Assembly (NCBI RefSeq): GCF_901686465.1
Contig: NZ_LR594487.1
Location: forward strand, 1,547,650 to 1,611,649
DNA length: 64,000 nucleotides
From: Halorubrum sp. DM2
GTDB taxonomy: Archaea > Halobacteriota > Halobacteria > Halobacteriales > Haloferacaceae
Reading direction: 5' to 3'
Shown here: in pieces, positions 1 through 7,989 of the stretch
Numbering within the stretch: position 1 is the first letter of the stretch
How the letters are laid out: the number at the start of each line of letters is the position of its first letter
Translations under genes and position numbers: made by a program
The notes under the pieces: generated by a model
Told to the model about the DNA's origin: nothing
Database searches by the model: none
What the model saw: only the letters and a program-made list of their open reading frames with translations

Positions 1-222
1 GTCGGCCGGGGCGAGGACGGTCTCGTCGCCCTTCGGCGGGTCGCGCTCCGGGTCGCGGTGGAACCAGAGGATTCCGACCGCGAGCGCGACGAGCGCGACC
101 CCGACCGGCGGGAGGAACGGGAGCGCGACCGCGCCCGCGAGCGCCGGGACGAGCGCGAGGTTCCACGCGGCGTCGACCACGGGAAACGGGAGGAGTCGGG
201 AGAGCGGGGGGGTCCGGGTCAC
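1..222 (-). CDS. Archaetidylserine/phosphatidylserine decarboxylase-type enzyme (N-terminal part)
   Basis: Only the first 74 codons are in the window; the gene continues beyond position 1. The N-terminus has a hydrophobic hairpin followed by the WFHRDPER and VLAPAD motifs typical of the Psd family, pyruvoyl enzymes that decarboxylate phosphatidylserine or archaetidylserine at the membrane to give the ethanolamine head group. The start is GTG at 222-220, which overlaps the TGA of the upstream clamp-loader-like gene by four bases (GTGA), so the two are almost certainly co-transcribed. The C-terminal pyruvoyl-forming region lies outside the window and cannot be checked. In an archaeon the substrate is expected to be archaetidylserine (family knowledge, not seen here). 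Confidence 0.85.
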   Translation of the reverse strand, partial: MTRTPPLSRLLPFPVVDAAWNLALVPALAGAVALPFLPPVGVALVALAVGILWFHRDPERDPPKGDETVLAPAD

Positions 223-1268
223 GGCGCGACCTCCGCGTCCCGCAGCGCGGGCGAGAGCCGGGTCCGTCCCGCGGCCCACGCCGCGAGCAGGTGGACGAGG
301 TGGGTCGTGTCGTCGAGGCCGTCGGAGAGGTCGAGGTCGGCCTCGCCGGCGAGCGCGTGGAGCCGCGCGAGGTCGTCGCCGCCGTACTCGGAGCCGGCGC
401 GGGCGACCCGGAGGGTCTCGCGGAGCAGTTCCTGCCCGTCGTAGCCCTCGTCGAGGAGGTCGTCCAGCGTCGACCGCGCGTCCTTCAGGTCGCCGTTACG
501 GGCGTCGGCGAGCGCCTCGCGGAGCGCGTCGTCGTCGCCGACCTCACCGAGCGTCTCGTAGGCCGTCGACATCGTGATCTCGTCGCCCTCGACCGCGGTC
601 GCCTGCGCGGAGAGGATCGCCTCGCGGAGGTCGCCGCCGGCCGCGCTGGCGACGAACTCCAGCCCGTCGCCGTCGTGGTCGACGCCCTCGCGGTCGCAGA
701 TCGTTTCGAGGACGTCGATCGTCTCGTCGGTCGTCGGCGAGCGGACGCGGACCGGGAAGCAGCGCGACCGGATCGGCGCGATGAGCTTCGAGGGCTGGCG
801 GGTGGCGATCACGAACTGCGTGGTCCGGTGGTGTTTCTCCATCACGCGGCGCAACGCCTGCTGGAAGTCCTCGCGGATCGCCTCCGCGTTGTCCAATAGG
901 ACCGTCTTGTACTCGCCGGACATCGGCGCGTACGACGCGGACTCCTTCAGCACGCGGTTTATCATGTCGCGTTTCGCCATGCGGCTCCGGCCTTCGAGGA
1001 ACCCCTCGAACCGCGGGTCGGTCCGGATCTCCTTTTTGGTCCGACCGAAGAAGTCGGCGACGTTGATCTCGATCAGATCGGCCTCGGGGTCGGCGTGGGA
1101 GGCGTCGGCGAGCGCCCGTGCCGCCGCCGTCTTCCCGACCCCCGGCGGTCCCTGAACGACGAGGTTCATCGGCTCGTCGACGGCCCGACGCAGGCGGTCG
1201 CGGGCCTCGTCCTGCCGGATCTCGTCGAGGTCCGGCGCGTGCGTGTCTATCCACAGCGGTCCCTGCAT
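219..1268 (-). CDS. rfcC: Replication factor C small-subunit-like AAA ATPase
   Basis: The 349-residue protein resembles the clamp-loader small subunit that opens and loads PCNA at primer ends. Visible motifs are Walker A GPPGVGKT (residues 40-47) and the SRC arginine-finger motif (168-170). The Walker B region reads VLLDNAE (123-129), where active clamp-loader subunits normally have DEAD, so this copy may hydrolyse ATP poorly or act mainly as a structural subunit; haloarchaea carry more than one small RFC paralogue. It begins with ATG at 1268 and ends in a four-base overlap with the downstream decarboxylase gene. The symbol follows the haloarchaeal rfcC convention and is less certain than the family assignment. 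Confidence 0.85.
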   Translation of the reverse strand: MQGPLWIDTHAPDLDEIRQDEARDRLRRAVDEPMNLVVQGPPGVGKTAAARALADASHADPEADLIEINVADFFGRTKKEIRTDPRFEGFLEGRSRMAKRDMINRVLKESASYAPMSGEYKTVLLDNAEAIREDFQQALRRVMEKHHRTTQFVIATRQPSKLIAPIRSRCFPVRVRSPTTDETIDVLETICDREGVDHDGDGLEFVASAAGGDLREAILSAQATAVEGDEITMSTAYETLGEVGDDDALREALADARNGDLKDARSTLDDLLDEGYDGQELLRETLRVARAGSEYGGDDLARLHALAGEADLDLSDGLDDTTHLVHLLAAWAAGRTRLSPALRDAEVAP

Positions 1269-1320
1269 TACCGGTACCTCGGGACCGCGCGGTCAAGAAT
1301 CGGTCGGTCACGGCGGCCCC

Positions 1321-1989
1321 TCACCGCCGTCTCGCGCGCTCGACGGCCCGCCCCCAGAGGTACGCGGTCACGAGGAGCCCGTAGGCGAGGACGAAGGTGC
1401 CGGCGAGCGGTCCGATCCGAGAGAGCGTGAACAGCGCGCCGCCGACGCCGACCGTGACGACGAGCGCGGTGAACCCGAGCGTCCACCCGAAGAAGTAGGC
1501 GGCGTGGCCGGCTACCGGCCGGAGCGAGTCGGTGGAAAACGCCCGTCGGAGCGATCCCTGCCGGCCGTAGGTCGTCAGTGAGATCGGGACCAGATAGAGC
1601 CCGATGATCCCCATGAACAGGACGGCGGTCGAGCCGGCGAGGATCACGACGACCGGCGCGTCCGCGCCGGGTTCAAGCGTGATGACACCGTAGAGGGTCA
1701 CGAGGAGCGCGGCAAACGGGACGCCGAGGAACGCCAGACAGACGACCAGTCCGCCGAGCGACCGGCGGAGAAGCGTCCGCCCGTCGGCGAGGAACGGCGG
1801 GAGGGAGTCGCCGCGTTCGCTGGCGGCCAACACGCGGACGAGGTAACCGACGACCGGCACCGCCGGAAGGACCGGGACGAGGACCGACAGCGCGAGGAGC
1901 AGCCAGACGGCGAGGAGCGGCCGCTCCGCGGCGTCGCCGGCGACCGGATACGAGACCGCGGCGATCGAGGGGCGCATGGGTGTGCCCAT
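1321..1989 (-). CDS. DUF4013-type multi-pass membrane protein
   Basis: The protein has 222 residues and four to six hydrophobic segments, among them LLLALSVLVPVLPAVPVVGY, a central pair around residues 85-125 and two near the C-terminus. The arrangement, with PPF after the first helix and a central loop rich in small residues, matches the DUF4013 family common in haloarchaea, whose function is unknown. The first ATG (1989) gives MGTPMRPS; a second in-frame ATG at 1977 is equally possible. It is transcribed away from the tandem repeat block at 2023-2160, which therefore lies immediately upstream of its start. It ends 52 bp upstream of the RFC-like gene, in the same direction. Confidence 0.7.
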   Translation of the reverse strand: MGTPMRPSIAAVSYPVAGDAAERPLLAVWLLLALSVLVPVLPAVPVVGYLVRVLAASERGDSLPPFLADGRTLLRRSLGGLVVCLAFLGVPFAALLVTLYGVITLEPGADAPVVVILAGSTAVLFMGIIGLYLVPISLTTYGRQGSLRRAFSTDSLRPVAGHAAYFFGWTLGFTALVVTVGVGGALFTLSRIGPLAGTFVLAYGLLVTAYLWGRAVERARRR

Positions 1990-2022
1990 CCGCCGGACCG
2001 TAGTATGCCCGTCGGTCCGGCA

Positions 2023-2160
2023 TCGGTATCTTTCTCGATCCGGCGTCGGTATCTCTCTCGATCCGGCGTCGGTATCTCTCTCGATCCGGCGTCGGTATCT
2101 CTCTCGATCCGGCGTCGGTATCTCTCTCGATCCGGCGTCGGTATCTCTCTCGATCCGGCG
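2023..2160. repeat. Six tandem 23-bp direct repeats
   Basis: Six head-to-tail copies of a 23-bp unit run at 2023, 2046, 2069, 2092, 2115 and 2138; copies 2-6 are identical and copy 1 has a single T-for-C change. A degenerate partial unit precedes them. The unit reads TCGGTATCTCTCTCGATCC followed by GGCG. Twenty-three is not a multiple of three and every frame is a low-complexity shadow, so the block is not coding. It sits between divergently transcribed genes: the DUF4013 gene to the left and the sugar ABC operon to the right. Confidence 0.97.
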
Positions 2161-2265
2161 TCGATGCCCCCGCAGTCCCGGCGCGTCCGAAAACGGAAAC
2201 CGGAGGAATACAACCGATTCATGGCGGTCGACGGCGTTTTAGAAATTGTTCTAGAGTAATGAGTA

Positions 2266-2275
2266 AGTATATATG
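2266..2275 (+). promoter_or_regulatory. Putative TATA box of the sugar ABC operon
   Basis: AGTATATATG lies about 30 bp upstream of the ATG at 2306, the spacing expected for a nearly leaderless haloarchaeal transcript. The surrounding 60 bp are markedly AT-richer than the flanks. Confidence 0.6.
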
Positions 2276-2305
2276 CCAATCGTCCATTGTCTACCGTGAA
2301 GTACC

Positions 2306-3593
2306 ATGACAGACCAAGACAAGCGGTTATCGCGGCGACACTTCGTCGGAGCGACTGGGGCGGCAACCCTCGCGGGTCTCGCCGGCTGTTCCGGCGGCGG
2401 CGACGGAGGCGACGGGGGAGAAGGTGCGCTTGAGGTTCCTTCACGCGTGGACCGGCGGCGACGGCGCGACGGCTGCGGAAGCGCTCGTGGAGGCCTTCGA
2501 GGAGGAGTATCCCGACATCGAACACGAGTTCAATCCGATCGGGGGCGGCGGCAACCAGAACCTCGACGCGGTCGTCGCGAACCGGCTCCAGAACAACGAG
2601 CCGCCGAGCGCGTTTGCCGGCTGGCCCGGCCCGAACCTCCAGCGCTACGACGGCGTCCTGGGCGACGTCGGTAGCGTCTGGGAGGAGGAAGGCTTCGAGG
2701 ACGTGATGGTTCAGGAGGCCGTCGATCTCCACCAGCGAAACGGCGCGTACCGCGCGGTCCCGCTCGGCTCGCACCGACTGAACTGCCTGTTCTACAACAC
2801 CTCGGTCGTCGAAGAGGCGGGCGTCGACCCCGACTCGCTGACGAGCGTGTCCGCGTTCATCGACGCGCTGGAGACGGTCCAGAACGAGACGGACGCGATT
2901 CCGATGACCCACGGCGCGAGCGGCACCTGGACGACGACCCAGCTGTTCTCCTCGACGATGCTCGGTCAGGAGGGGTACGAGGCGTACATGAACTTCCTCG
3001 ACGGGAGCCCCGACGAGGCCGCGGTCAGCGCGACCTTCGAGTCGCTCGCGGAGATCCTCGAGAACTACATCAACGACGACGCGTCCTCGATCGGACTCAC
3101 GGAGTCCAACCAGAACATCATCGAGGGCAACGCGGCGTTCATCCATCAGGGGAACTGGGCGGCCGGTGCCTACCGGAACGCCGAGGACTTCAACTACGAC
3201 GAGGACTGGGGCTTCAAGACGTATCCCGGCTCGGAGGGCATGTACATGCTCCACTTCGACTCGTTCCTCTACCCGTCCGACAACCCGACGCCGGACACGA
3301 CGGACCAGTTCATGGCGTTCGTCGGCAGCGAGGCGGCGCAGGTCGCGTTCAACCAGTATAAGGGCTCGATCCCGACGCGAACCGACGTCGACATGAGCGA
3401 GTTCGGCCCGTACCTCCAGGAGACGCAGGAGGACTTCGCCAACGCGGAGGAGCGTCCCCCGAACCTCCAGCACGGGCTGGGCGTCCCCTCGGAGACCATG
3501 ACGGCGCTGAACGACGTGATCTCCAGCGAGTTCTCCGGACCGTACAACGTCGACGCCGCCACCGAAGGCTTCGTCGACGCGGTCTCCAACTAA
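2306..3593 (+). pseudogene. Sugar ABC transporter substrate-binding lipoprotein, apparently frameshifted
   Basis: The first reading frame (ATG 2306) encodes a Tat-type lipoprotein signal: KRLSRRHFVG, a hydrophobic stretch, then the lipobox LAGC and a Gly/Asp-rich linker. The mature domain (HAWTGGDGATAAEALVEAF onward, about 385 residues) is in another frame. Reading GTTCCTTCAC near 2435-2444 with one C fewer restores a continuous protein through EVLHAWTGG, so a one-base insertion is the simplest explanation. The body is a typical family 1 extracellular solute-binding protein for sugars. Two permeases and an ATPase follow in the order of a carbohydrate importer. Without the frame join, translation from GTG 2424 would give a cytoplasmic, signal-less protein. 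A sequencing error is as plausible as a true mutation. Confidence 0.85.
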
Positions 3594-3646
3594 CTCCGGT
3601 CCACGATGCGACCGGATTTCGGCGGTTTCGGCACACGACGAACCAT

Positions 3647-4633
3647 ATGACACGGAACACTGACACCGGTGACGACAGTGGCGACGCAGTCACGGACGGC
3701 GGCGTCGCCGAGGACCGGAAGGGCTCGGGATTCAGTCCGATCACCGCGTTGAACGACCGCTTCGGCAGCGACTTCGTCGGGTCGTCGCAGTTCTGGCTCC
3801 CGCCGTTCCTGCTGGTGGGACTGTTCGTCTACGGGGCGATCATCTGGAACTTCCTGATATCGCTAACGGACTTCACCGGCTTTGGGAACCCGAGATACGG
3901 CGACTTGGACCTCGAAATGTACGGCCGCGCGCTGTCGGAGAGCGGCTTCGTCGACGCCGCGGTCAACACCTTCGTCCTCCTCGTCGGGTTCACCTTGGTG
4001 ACGCTCGCGCTCGGGCTCGGGTTGGCGATTCTGGTCGACCGGAATATTCGATTCGAGAACACCTTCCGGACGATCTACCTGCTGCCGATGAGCCTCTCGT
4101 TCGTCGTCACCGCGCAGTTCTGGGCGTGGATGTTCAACTTTAACAACGGCGTCATCAACATCGTCATCACGTCGCTCGGGCTCGGCCGGGTCGACTGGAT
4201 CGGGAACCCGGACATCGTCCTCTGGGCGGTGATGTTCGCGTTGATGTGGCAGTTCGCGGGGTACGCGATGGTCGTGTACCTCGCGGGCCTGCGGGCCATC
4301 CCGAACGAACACTACGAGGCGGCGAAGGTCGACGGCGCGTCGACGATCCGGATGTACTGGCGCGTGATCATCCCCCAGCTGAAGGGGTCGACGATCAGCG
4401 CGTCGGTCGTCCTGATGGTGTTCGCGCTGAAGGCGTTCGACTTCCTGTACTCGCTGGTCGGCGGCTACCGGCCACCGAACGGGGCCGACATCCTCGCGAC
4501 CAAGATGGTCCGTGAGGCGTACGCGAACCTGAACTGGGCGTACGCGTCGGCGATCGCTATCACCCTGTTCCTGATGACGCTCGGTATCGTCGGTCCGTAC
4601 CTCTACTACCAGTACAATCGAGGGAACCTATGA
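3647..4633 (+). CDS. Sugar ABC transporter permease (MalF/UgpA type)
   Basis: This 328-residue inner membrane permease has about six transmembrane helices and a hydrophilic N-terminal extension of roughly 45 residues. The cytoplasmic EAA loop that docks on the ATPase is clear: EAAKVDGASTIRMYWRVIIP (from about residue 224). It is the first of two permeases and overlaps the next gene by ATGA (4630-4633), implying translational coupling. With the upstream binding protein and downstream ATPase it forms a carbohydrate-type (CUT1) importer. The transported sugar cannot be told from sequence. Confidence 0.95.
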   Translation: MTRNTDTGDDSGDAVTDGGVAEDRKGSGFSPITALNDRFGSDFVGSSQFWLPPFLLVGLFVYGAIIWNFLISLTDFTGFGNPRYGDLDLEMYGRALSESGFVDAAVNTFVLLVGFTLVTLALGLGLAILVDRNIRFENTFRTIYLLPMSLSFVVTAQFWAWMFNFNNGVINIVITSLGLGRVDWIGNPDIVLWAVMFALMWQFAGYAMVVYLAGLRAIPNEHYEAAKVDGASTIRMYWRVIIPQLKGSTISASVVLMVFALKAFDFLYSLVGGYRPPNGADILATKMVREAYANLNWAYASAIAITLFLMTLGIVGPYLYYQYNRGNL

Positions 4634-5574
4634 ACGACGACACACGAACCGACGGAGGAGCGGTATCGAAAGCGGACCCAGGAGCGTCCGCGGGGGTGTT
4701 CTCCGGGATCGACGGGTACCGGGCCATGCTGTATCTCGGCCTGCTCGGGATGCTGACGTTTTTCCTGATCCCGATCGAATCGGGCCTCGTCACCTCGTTT
4801 AAGACCCCTAGCGGCGTCAGCGGGTCGCTTCCGTTCACGCCGCCGACGGGGAGTACGTTCACCCTCGAGAAGTGGCAGGCCGCGTTCGACGCGCTCGGCC
4901 GGGGACTGATCAACAGCGCGCTGTACGCGATCCCCGCGACCGTCATCTCGGCGCTGCTCGGGAGCTTCGCGGCCTACGGGCTCACGCAGTCAAATTGGAA
5001 GCCGAGGTACAAAGCGCCGATCCTCGCGCTGTTCGTCGCCGGGGTATTCATCCCGTACCAGGCGGTGCTCGTGCCGCTCTCGCAGTTCTGGTCGATGATC
5101 CCGCTTGAGGAGTCGCTGAGCTTCCTGTGGGGGCTCGGGATCAACGACGACTACACGGGGATCGTCGAGCTTATCATCACTCACGTGGCCTACGGACTGC
5201 CGATCTGTACCGTCCTGTTCAGGTCGTACTACAAGAACATGAACGAGGAGATGATCGAGGCGGCGCGGCTGGACGGCGCGTCCATTCGCCGCATCTACCG
5301 CCGGATCGTCCTCCCGCTCTCGGGACCGATGTTCGCGGTGGTCCTGATCTATCAGTTCACTCAGATCTGGAACGACCTCCTGTTCACGCTCGTGTTGGTC
5401 CAGACGGAGTCCAGCGCGGCCGCGCCGATCGTGTTGATCCTGGCCGGGCTGGGAACGTCGCTCGAAGGGCAGGACTTCGCGCTCCGAATGGCGGGCGCGT
5501 TCATCGCCGCCCTGCCGACGCTCGCGGTGTACATCGCGTTCGGCGAGGAGTTCGCCGAGGGGGTGGCGACGTGA
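4630..5574 (+). CDS. Sugar ABC transporter permease (MalG/UgpE type)
   Basis: The second permease has 314 residues and about six membrane helices. Its EAA loop reads EAARLDGASIRRIYRRIVLP (from about residue 213), followed by the conserved LPLSGP turn. The N-terminal 35 residues are polar. The ATG at 4630 overlaps the stop of the partner permease by four bases. It would pair with that protein to form the membrane channel of the importer. A 102-bp gap with no recognisable gene separates it from the ATPase gene. Confidence 0.95.
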   Translation: MNDDTRTDGGAVSKADPGASAGVFSGIDGYRAMLYLGLLGMLTFFLIPIESGLVTSFKTPSGVSGSLPFTPPTGSTFTLEKWQAAFDALGRGLINSALYAIPATVISALLGSFAAYGLTQSNWKPRYKAPILALFVAGVFIPYQAVLVPLSQFWSMIPLEESLSFLWGLGINDDYTGIVELIITHVAYGLPICTVLFRSYYKNMNEEMIEAARLDGASIRRIYRRIVLPLSGPMFAVVLIYQFTQIWNDLLFTLVLVQTESSAAAPIVLILAGLGTSLEGQDFALRMAGAFIAALPTLAVYIAFGEEFAEGVAT

Positions 5575-5676
5575 TCGCCGCCTCTCGCCAGCAGCAATCC
5601 ATGATTCGACAGCAACCACGTACCCGACCGCACGCATCGATCTCGAACCGCCGCGCCGTTCCACGGGGGCGATAGC

Positions 5677-6795
5677 ATGGGAACGCTCGAACTCGACGGC
5701 GTGACTAAGGTGTTCCCCGACGGCGACGGTGAGATCGTCGCCGTCGACGACGTCGACATCGAGATGCGCGACGGCGAGTTCCTCGTCGTCGTCGGTCCCT
5801 CGGGCTGTGGCAAGTCGACGACGCTCCGGATGGTGGCGGGGTTAGAGACGATCTCCAGCGGGGATATCCGGCTCGCCGGCAAGATCATCAACGACGTGAA
5901 GCCGCAACACCGGGACATCGCGATGGTGTTCCAGTCGTACGCGCTGTACCCCCACATGACGGTTCGGGAGAACATGGCGTTCGGCTTAGAAGAGTCGACG
6001 GACCTCTCCGACGGCGAGATCGACGAGCGCGTCACCGACGCCACGGAGACGATGGGCATCGCCGAACTGTTAGACCGGAAGCCGTCCGACCTCTCCGGCG
6101 GACAGCGCCAGCGGGTCGCGCTCGGGCGGGCGATCGTCCGCGACCCGGAGGTGTTCCTGATGGACGAGCCGCTCAGCAACCTCGACGCGAAGCTCCGGTC
6201 GGAGATGCGGACGGAGCTCCAGCGGCTTCAGGACGACCTCGACGTGACGACGATGTACGTCACGCACGACCAGACGGAGGCGATGACGATGGGCGACCGG
6301 ATCGCGATCCTAGACGCCGGCGAACTCCAGCAGGTGGCGACCCCGCTGGAGTGTTACCACGAGCCGGCGAACCAGTTCGTCGCCGGGTTCATCGGGGACC
6401 CGTCGATGAACTTCTTCGACGTTCAGCGGGACGGCGAGACGCTCGTCAGCCCCCTGTTCGACTACCCGCTCTCGGAGTCGACGCTCGACGACATCGGCGA
6501 CGTGACCGACCTCACCCTCGGGGTCCGCCCCGAGGACATCTCGCTTGCCGGCGACGCCGAGGGCGAGCACACGTTCTCGACGGTCGTCGACGTCGTCGAA
6601 CCGATGGGCGACGAGAACACCGTGTACCTCCGGTTCGAGGACGCGCCGGAGGACCAGACGTTCATCGCCACCGTCGACGGTCTCCAGCAGGTCGCGGCCG
6701 GCGACGAGATCACGATCGAGATCCCGGAAGAGACGATCCACCTCTTCGACGGGAACTCCGGCGAAGCGGTCCACAACCGAGAGATAGACGACTAA
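5677..6795 (+). CDS. Sugar ABC transporter ATP-binding protein (MalK/UgpC type)
   Basis: The 372-residue ATPase energises the importer encoded upstream. It shows Walker A GPSGCGKST (residues 40-48), the Q-loop FQSYALYPHM, the signature LSGGQRQR (139-146), Walker B VFLMDEP (159-165) and the H-loop YVTHDQTEAM. The last 130 residues form the OB-fold/TOBE regulatory domain found in MalK and UgpC, which distinguishes sugar-importer ATPases from other ABC ATPases. It is the last gene of the operon and is followed by a convergent SHOCT-domain gene. Confidence 0.96.
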   Translation: MGTLELDGVTKVFPDGDGEIVAVDDVDIEMRDGEFLVVVGPSGCGKSTTLRMVAGLETISSGDIRLAGKIINDVKPQHRDIAMVFQSYALYPHMTVRENMAFGLEESTDLSDGEIDERVTDATETMGIAELLDRKPSDLSGGQRQRVALGRAIVRDPEVFLMDEPLSNLDAKLRSEMRTELQRLQDDLDVTTMYVTHDQTEAMTMGDRIAILDAGELQQVATPLECYHEPANQFVAGFIGDPSMNFFDVQRDGETLVSPLFDYPLSESTLDDIGDVTDLTLGVRPEDISLAGDAEGEHTFSTVVDVVEPMGDENTVYLRFEDAPEDQTFIATVDGLQQVAAGDEITIEIPEETIHLFDGNSGEAVHNREIDD

Positions 6796-6847
6796 CGGCC
6801 GACGCGGCGCACCGATCGAGTATCGGAAGCGGCCCGGACGGGACGCT

Positions 6848-7261
6848 TCACTCGCGTATCCGTTCCACTTCGCGGCGAAGCCCCTCACGCACCCTGTCAG
6901 CGACGTCGCCGTCCCCCGGATCGACCGTCTCGGCGTCCTCGGTCTCCAGCAGGCGGTCGAGTTTCCGCTCGAACTCGCGCTCGTCGATCTCGCCGTTGGC
7001 GTACCGCTCGCGGAGGGCGTCGAGCGCGGGGTCGCCGGTGGCGTTCTCGGAGTCGTCCGCGTCGTCGTCCGGGATCGGCTTCACCAGCGTGTGGAGGACC
7101 GGGAGCGCGATGACGAGGCCGAAGAACCACACGAGTGGGAGGGTCCACCAGAGGCCGGAGAGGATCGGGGCGGCGACGCCGGAACCGACGACACAGAGGG
7201 CGAACACCCGCCGCCAGCGGTGGCGGAGGTTCCACGCGATCCGGCGAGCGAGTCCGGTCAT
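6848..7261 (-). CDS. SHOCT-domain membrane protein
   Basis: The protein has 137 residues. Two transmembrane helices occupy about residues 17-60 (FALCVVGSGVAAPILSGLWW and LVWFFGLVIALPVLHTLV). A charged linker leads to a SHOCT motif, DALRERYANGEIDEREFERKL (about 81-101), the short C-terminal helix pair seen at the end of many prokaryotic membrane proteins and thought to mediate oligomerisation. The last 25 residues form an acidic amphipathic tail. Its function is unknown. It converges on the sugar operon; the 23-bp tandem repeat at 7316 lies upstream of its ATG. Confidence 0.8.
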   Translation of the reverse strand: MTGLARRIAWNLRHRWRRVFALCVVGSGVAAPILSGLWWTLPLVWFFGLVIALPVLHTLVKPIPDDDADDSENATGDPALDALRERYANGEIDEREFERKLDRLLETEDAETVDPGDGDVADRVREGLRREVERIRE

Positions 7262-7315
7262 GGTCGAGGCGACGGTTGCGACGCTGAAAGCGGTTTCGTC
7301 GGGTGGTCGCGTCGG

Positions 7316-7376
7316 GTCAGACGGCGGCTTTACTCCGGGTCGAACGGCGGCTTTACTCCGGATCGGACGGCGGTCT
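7316..7376. repeat. Two and a half tandem copies of a 23-bp repeat
   Basis: Two copies of a 23-bp unit (7316-7338 and 7339-7361) differ at two or three positions; both contain ACGGCGGCTTTACTCCGG. A third, decaying copy, ATCGGACGGCGGTCTCAC, runs into the stop codon of the DUF192 gene. The unit has the same length as the repeat at 2023-2160 but shows no clear sequence similarity to it. Confidence 0.9.
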
Positions 7377-7855
7377 CACGCCCGGTCGATCACCAGCCGA
7401 TCGCCCGGGTCGACGCCGTGACGGTCGCTCCACCCGCGCGGCACTTCGAGGACGTAGCGGCCGGTCCCCTCGTAGCGCGTGTACGGCCGCGGCTCGGGTT
7501 CGGCCTCGTGGATCCGCGTGACGGTCCCGTTCGCGTCCGCGAAGACGATGTCGATCGGGAAGGCCATGTCGCGCATCACGTAGGCGCGCTCCGCCTCCTC
7601 GCCGTGGACGAACAGCATCCCCTCGCCTTCGGAGAGGTCCGGGGTCGCGGAGAGCCCGACGTACTGCTTCACGACGCCGTCGGCGACGCGGGCGTCGACG
7701 GTCGCGAGCGACTCGCCGGTGTCACCGTCGACGGCCCCGACCGTGGCGGTGTCGTAGCCGGCGATCAGGAGCGTCGGGTTCGTCGCGGCGACGGCGACGC
7801 CGACGAGGACGACGCACGCGAGGACGCCTGCGACCCCGATGAGGCGGCGGTTCAC
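7376..7855 (-). CDS. DUF192 family secreted or membrane-anchored protein
   Basis: The 159-residue protein starts with a single hydrophobic helix (about residues 5-28, VAGVLACVVLVGVAVAA) that could be a signal peptide or anchor. The rest is the small beta-rich DUF192 domain, recognisable by KQYVGLSATPDLSEGEGMLF, the AYVMRDMAFPIDIVFAD core and the closing YVLEVPRGWSDRHGVDPGD. The function of DUF192 is not established. The start ATG is 60 bp from the tRNA-Val gene, which points the other way. The stop codon lies in the last degenerate unit of a 23-bp tandem repeat. Confidence 0.85.
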   Translation of the reverse strand: MNRRLIGVAGVLACVVLVGVAVAATNPTLLIAGYDTATVGAVDGDTGESLATVDARVADGVVKQYVGLSATPDLSEGEGMLFVHGEEAERAYVMRDMAFPIDIVFADANGTVTRIHEAEPEPRPYTRYEGTGRYVLEVPRGWSDRHGVDPGDRLVIDRA

Positions 7856-7915
7856 GGCGGGGGTTCGCGGCGCGGAAGGAAATCGTTTTCCGCTCTCAGG
7901 GGGTTGTTCCGGTGA

Positions 7916-7989
7916 GGGCTCGTGGTCTAGCTGGTTATGACGCGGCCTTTACAAGGCTGAGATCGGCGGTTCGAACCCGCCCGAGCCCA
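7916..7989 (+). tRNA. tRNA-Val (anticodon TAC)
   Basis: A 74-nt cloverleaf can be folded by hand. The acceptor stem pairs GGGCTCG (7916-7922) with CGAGCCC (7982-7988), discriminator A at 7989. The D-arm region is TGGTCTAGCTGGTTATGAC. The anticodon arm is CGGCC-TTTACAA-GGCTG, giving anticodon TAC, which reads GUA/GUN valine codons. The T-arm is GGCGG-TTCGAAC-CCGCC. CCA is not encoded. No intron is seen. The last 22 nt are repeated three more times downstream. Confidence 0.96.

Noticed and set aside
2023-2160. CRISPR-like array
   Set aside because: The 23-bp units are directly adjacent with no spacers, and no cas genes are in the window.
2240-2300. TrmB-type sugar operator upstream of the importer
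   Set aside because: I looked for TACT, a 7-8 nt gap and GAGTA; GAGTA-like triplets occur but no properly spaced TACT partner.
2306-2674. Independent 122-residue lipoprotein
   Set aside because: After the lipobox the frame turns Arg-rich, and the binding-protein domain begins in the next frame at the same point, so this is the start of a frameshifted gene.
1698-3653. Long minus-strand open frame across the tandem repeats and the sugar-binding gene
   Set aside because: It is a shadow of GC-rich codons and repeated sequence on the opposite strand, with no protein-like motifs, and it overlaps genes with clear families.
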